Origin: Acidobacteriaceae bacterium
GTDB lineage: Bacteria > Acidobacteriota > Terriglobia > Terriglobales > Acidobacteriaceae
Reading direction: 5' to 3'
Length of the DNA: 6,821 bases
Assembly: GCA_003140785.1 (NCBI GenBank)
Contig: PLKY01000335.1
Location: 1-6,821, forward strand
Shown here: piece by piece, positions 5,600 through 6,821 of the stretch
Layout: each line of letters begins with the position of its first letter
Position numbering within the stretch: the stretch's first letter is position 1
Notes under the pieces: generated by a model
Told to the model about the DNA's origin: nothing
Databases searched by the model: none
Seen by the model: the letters and a program-made list of their open reading frames with translations, nothing else
Program-made: the position numbers and the translations under genes

Positions 5600-6821
5600 T
5601 CATGACTTCCTCTCGCTTTCCGCCAAAGTAAAATGGAACGTTGATCCCTTCCCTGGTGTTGAATCGACTGAGATGCTGCCGCCGTGCTGCTCGACGATCT
5701 TCTTGCAGATCGCCAATCCCATTCCTGTACCGGCGAACTCGTCCCGTTTATGCAGCCGCTGGAACATGCCGAAAATCCTCTCGAAGAACTGCGGATCGAT
5801 TCCCAAACCGTCGTCCTGGACCGAGAAGATCCATTTTGGCGAGCCATTTTTTACCGCGGAGATGTGTATATGCGGGGTTCCGGGTCCTTGGTACTTGATA
5901 CCGTTGCCGACCAGATTCTGAAACAACTGGGTTAGTTCAGTCTCATTCGCTTTGACCTCAGGCATGGGGCCACGCGTCACGATTGCACCGCTTTCCTCGA
6001 TGGCTCCGCGCAGGTTGAGAATCGCCTGCTGCAACGCGTCGTCACTTGAAATATCGAGCAGATCCTGTCCTTTTTTCCCAACCCGCGAAAAGGTCAGGAG
6101 ATCCTGAATCAGGCGTTGCATGCGGTTGGCCCCATCTACCGCAAAGGCAATGAACTCGTCAGCGTCCGAGTCCAGTTTTCCCTTGTATCGCCGGGATAGA
6201 AGCTGCGTATAGCTGGCCACCATCCGGAGGGGTTCCTGCAAGTCGTGCGAGGTAACATAGGCGAACTGTTCCAGCTCTTCATTGGAACGATTCAGCTCCT
6301 TTACGTTTTGCACAAGATGAGCTTCGGCATCCTTGCGAGTTGTAATATCTCGAATCGCCGCCGTAACTAGAATTCCTTCGGCGCTCTCGAGCGGACTCAG
6401 CATGATCTCGATGGGAAACTCACTTCCATCCTTCCGAAGGCCATAGAGTTCGATTCCCGTTCCAATATGCTGCGCGAGCGCCTCTGCCGCTGTGCGTGTT
6501 TCGTCGGCAATAAGCCGTTCCGCAAAGCCCTCGGGGATGATGCTCTTCACCTTCCGGCCGATCAATTCATTGCGGAGGTACCCAAACTGTTTCTCCGACT
6601 GAGCATTCAACAGGACAATCTCTCCTCGCTGATTAACGACCACCATTCCGTCCGGCGCCGCCTCCAGAAGTCCCCGATATCTGCCTTCCATCTGGGCCAG
6701 GTGCGTCTCCGCGTCCTTGCGTACGGTGATATCGCGAATGGCTGCGGTCACCAGGATGCCCTCGGCGCTATCGAGCGGGCTCAGCATGATCTCGATGGGA
6801 AACTCGCTTCCATCCTTGCGC
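5600..6821 (-). CDS. PAS-PAS-HisKA-HATPase sensor histidine kinase (5' end beyond window)
   Basis: The frame is open to the right edge, so the internal ATG at 6787 is not the start; 406 residues are visible. Residues 1-40 are the end of one PAS/PAC domain (RKDGSEFPIEIMLSPL). About 41-166 are a complete second PAS domain ending in a near-identical PAC segment. HisKA, about 180-250, has the H-box SHDLQEPLRM with phosphoacceptor H192. The HATPase, about 285-405, has N306 in the N-box (NLVGNGIKY), D337 in QDDGLG and the G2 box GTGMGL (364-369). The FQRLHKRDEF segment and H-box resemble kinases of the phytochrome/Rcp1-linked type. It autophosphorylates on His and should donate to RR-A, RR-B and perhaps the REC domain of the GGDEF-EAL protein (inference). 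No membrane segment is visible in this part. The signal is unknown: no cofactor ligand is identifiable in the visible PAS domain. Confidence 0.95.
   Translation of the reverse strand, partial: RKDGSEFPIEIMLSPLDSAEGILVTAAIRDITVRKDAETHLAQMEGRYRGLLEAAPDGMVVVNQRGEIVLLNAQSEKQFGYLRNELIGRKVKSIIPEGFAERLIADETRTAAEALAQHIGTGIELYGLRKDGSEFPIEIMLSPLESAEGILVTAAIRDITTRKDAEAHLVQNVKELNRSNEELEQFAYVTSHDLQEPLRMVASYTQLLSRRYKGKLDSDADEFIAFAVDGANRMQRLIQDLLTFSRVGKKGQDLLDISSDDALQQAILNLRGAIEESGAIVTRGPMPEVKANETELTQLFQNLVGNGIKYQGPGTPHIHISAVKNGSPKWIFSVQDDGLGIDPQFFERIFGMFQRLHKRDEFAGTGMGLAICKKIVEQHGGSISVDSTPGKGSTFHFTLAESERKS
6331..6437 (-). repeat. PAS/PAC repeat in the kinase, second copy
   Basis: This segment aligns with 6715-6821 at an offset of 384 bases (128 codons). 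The encoded segments RKDGSEFPIEIMLSPL, SAEGILVTAAIRDIT and RKDAE are shared. Bases 6381-6436 match at 52 of 56 positions, with a 26-base identical run at 6396-6421, while 6331-6380 match at only 36 of 50. Confidence 0.85.
6715..6821 (-). repeat. PAS/PAC repeat in the kinase, first visible copy (cut by window edge)
   Basis: This is the partner of the 6331-6437 repeat. It reaches the right edge of the window, so the repeat unit, and possibly further PAS copies, continue beyond it. Confidence 0.85.

Larger units (their letters stand above)
5143..5641 (-). repeat. Tandem duplication, upstream copy (RR-A unit)
   Basis: This is the matching copy, with the RR-A gene, its 19-base spacer and the real 3' end of the kinase gene. 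Divergence (about 21% at protein level between the receivers) shows the duplication is old, yet no gap is needed across coding and non-coding parts. Confidence 0.85.

Noticed and set aside
5578..5847. Longer start for RR-A, adding 89 residues
   Set aside because: The added part is the conserved kinase ATPase domain read out of frame and is serine/arginine-rich. RR-B starts at the aligned ATG, and GGAGAA precedes ATG 5580.
6785..6787. ATG at 6787 as the kinase start
   Set aside because: It lies inside a PAS/PAC segment (FPIEIMLSPL) that is repeated intact 384 bases downstream, and the frame stays open to the window edge.

Overview
The window looks like a bacterial chromosome segment of moderately high GC content. 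The organism is probably an environmental member of Acidobacteriota. That is inferred from the gene types (Rcp1-like single-domain receivers beside a PAS histidine kinase, a DUF192-PilZ fusion, a Cu/Ag-type RND pump) and is tentative. I see no phage, insertion sequence, tRNA, rRNA or CRISPR signal.

Layout. (1) Positions 1-753, plus strand: the 3' third of a CusA/CzcA-family RND metal efflux pump, cut at the left edge. (2) 754-1154: a convergent gap with short inverted repeats and no gene I can support. (3) Everything from 1155 to the right edge is on the minus strand. In transcription order it reads: a PAS-PAS-HisKA-HATPase histidine kinase (6821-5600, start beyond the window), a single-domain response regulator (RR-A, 5580-5143), a second closely related one (RR-B, 5048-4620), a REC-PAS-GGDEF-EAL protein (4614-2368), a 250-base spacer, and a DUF192-like/PilZ protein (2117-1155).

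The minus-strand genes form a plausible whole c-di-GMP circuit: sensor kinase, small receivers, an enzyme whose cyclase and phosphodiesterase motifs are both intact and which carries its own receiver, then a PilZ effector. The kinase, both receivers and the GGDEF-EAL gene are tightly packed and probably one operon. The PilZ gene may be cotranscribed or have its own promoter.

The most notable structure is a 532-base tandem duplication inside the operon. RR-A and RR-B align without gaps through the coding region, the ribosome-binding spacer and into the 3' end of the kinase gene. The 94-base gap between them therefore holds a relic of the kinase tail (13 codons plus stop) and, next to RR-A, what looks like a relic of the GGDEF-EAL start (an ATGA stop/start overlap). 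The two receivers have since diverged most in the beta4-alpha4 region. The kinase also carries tandem PAS repeats with patchy DNA identity.
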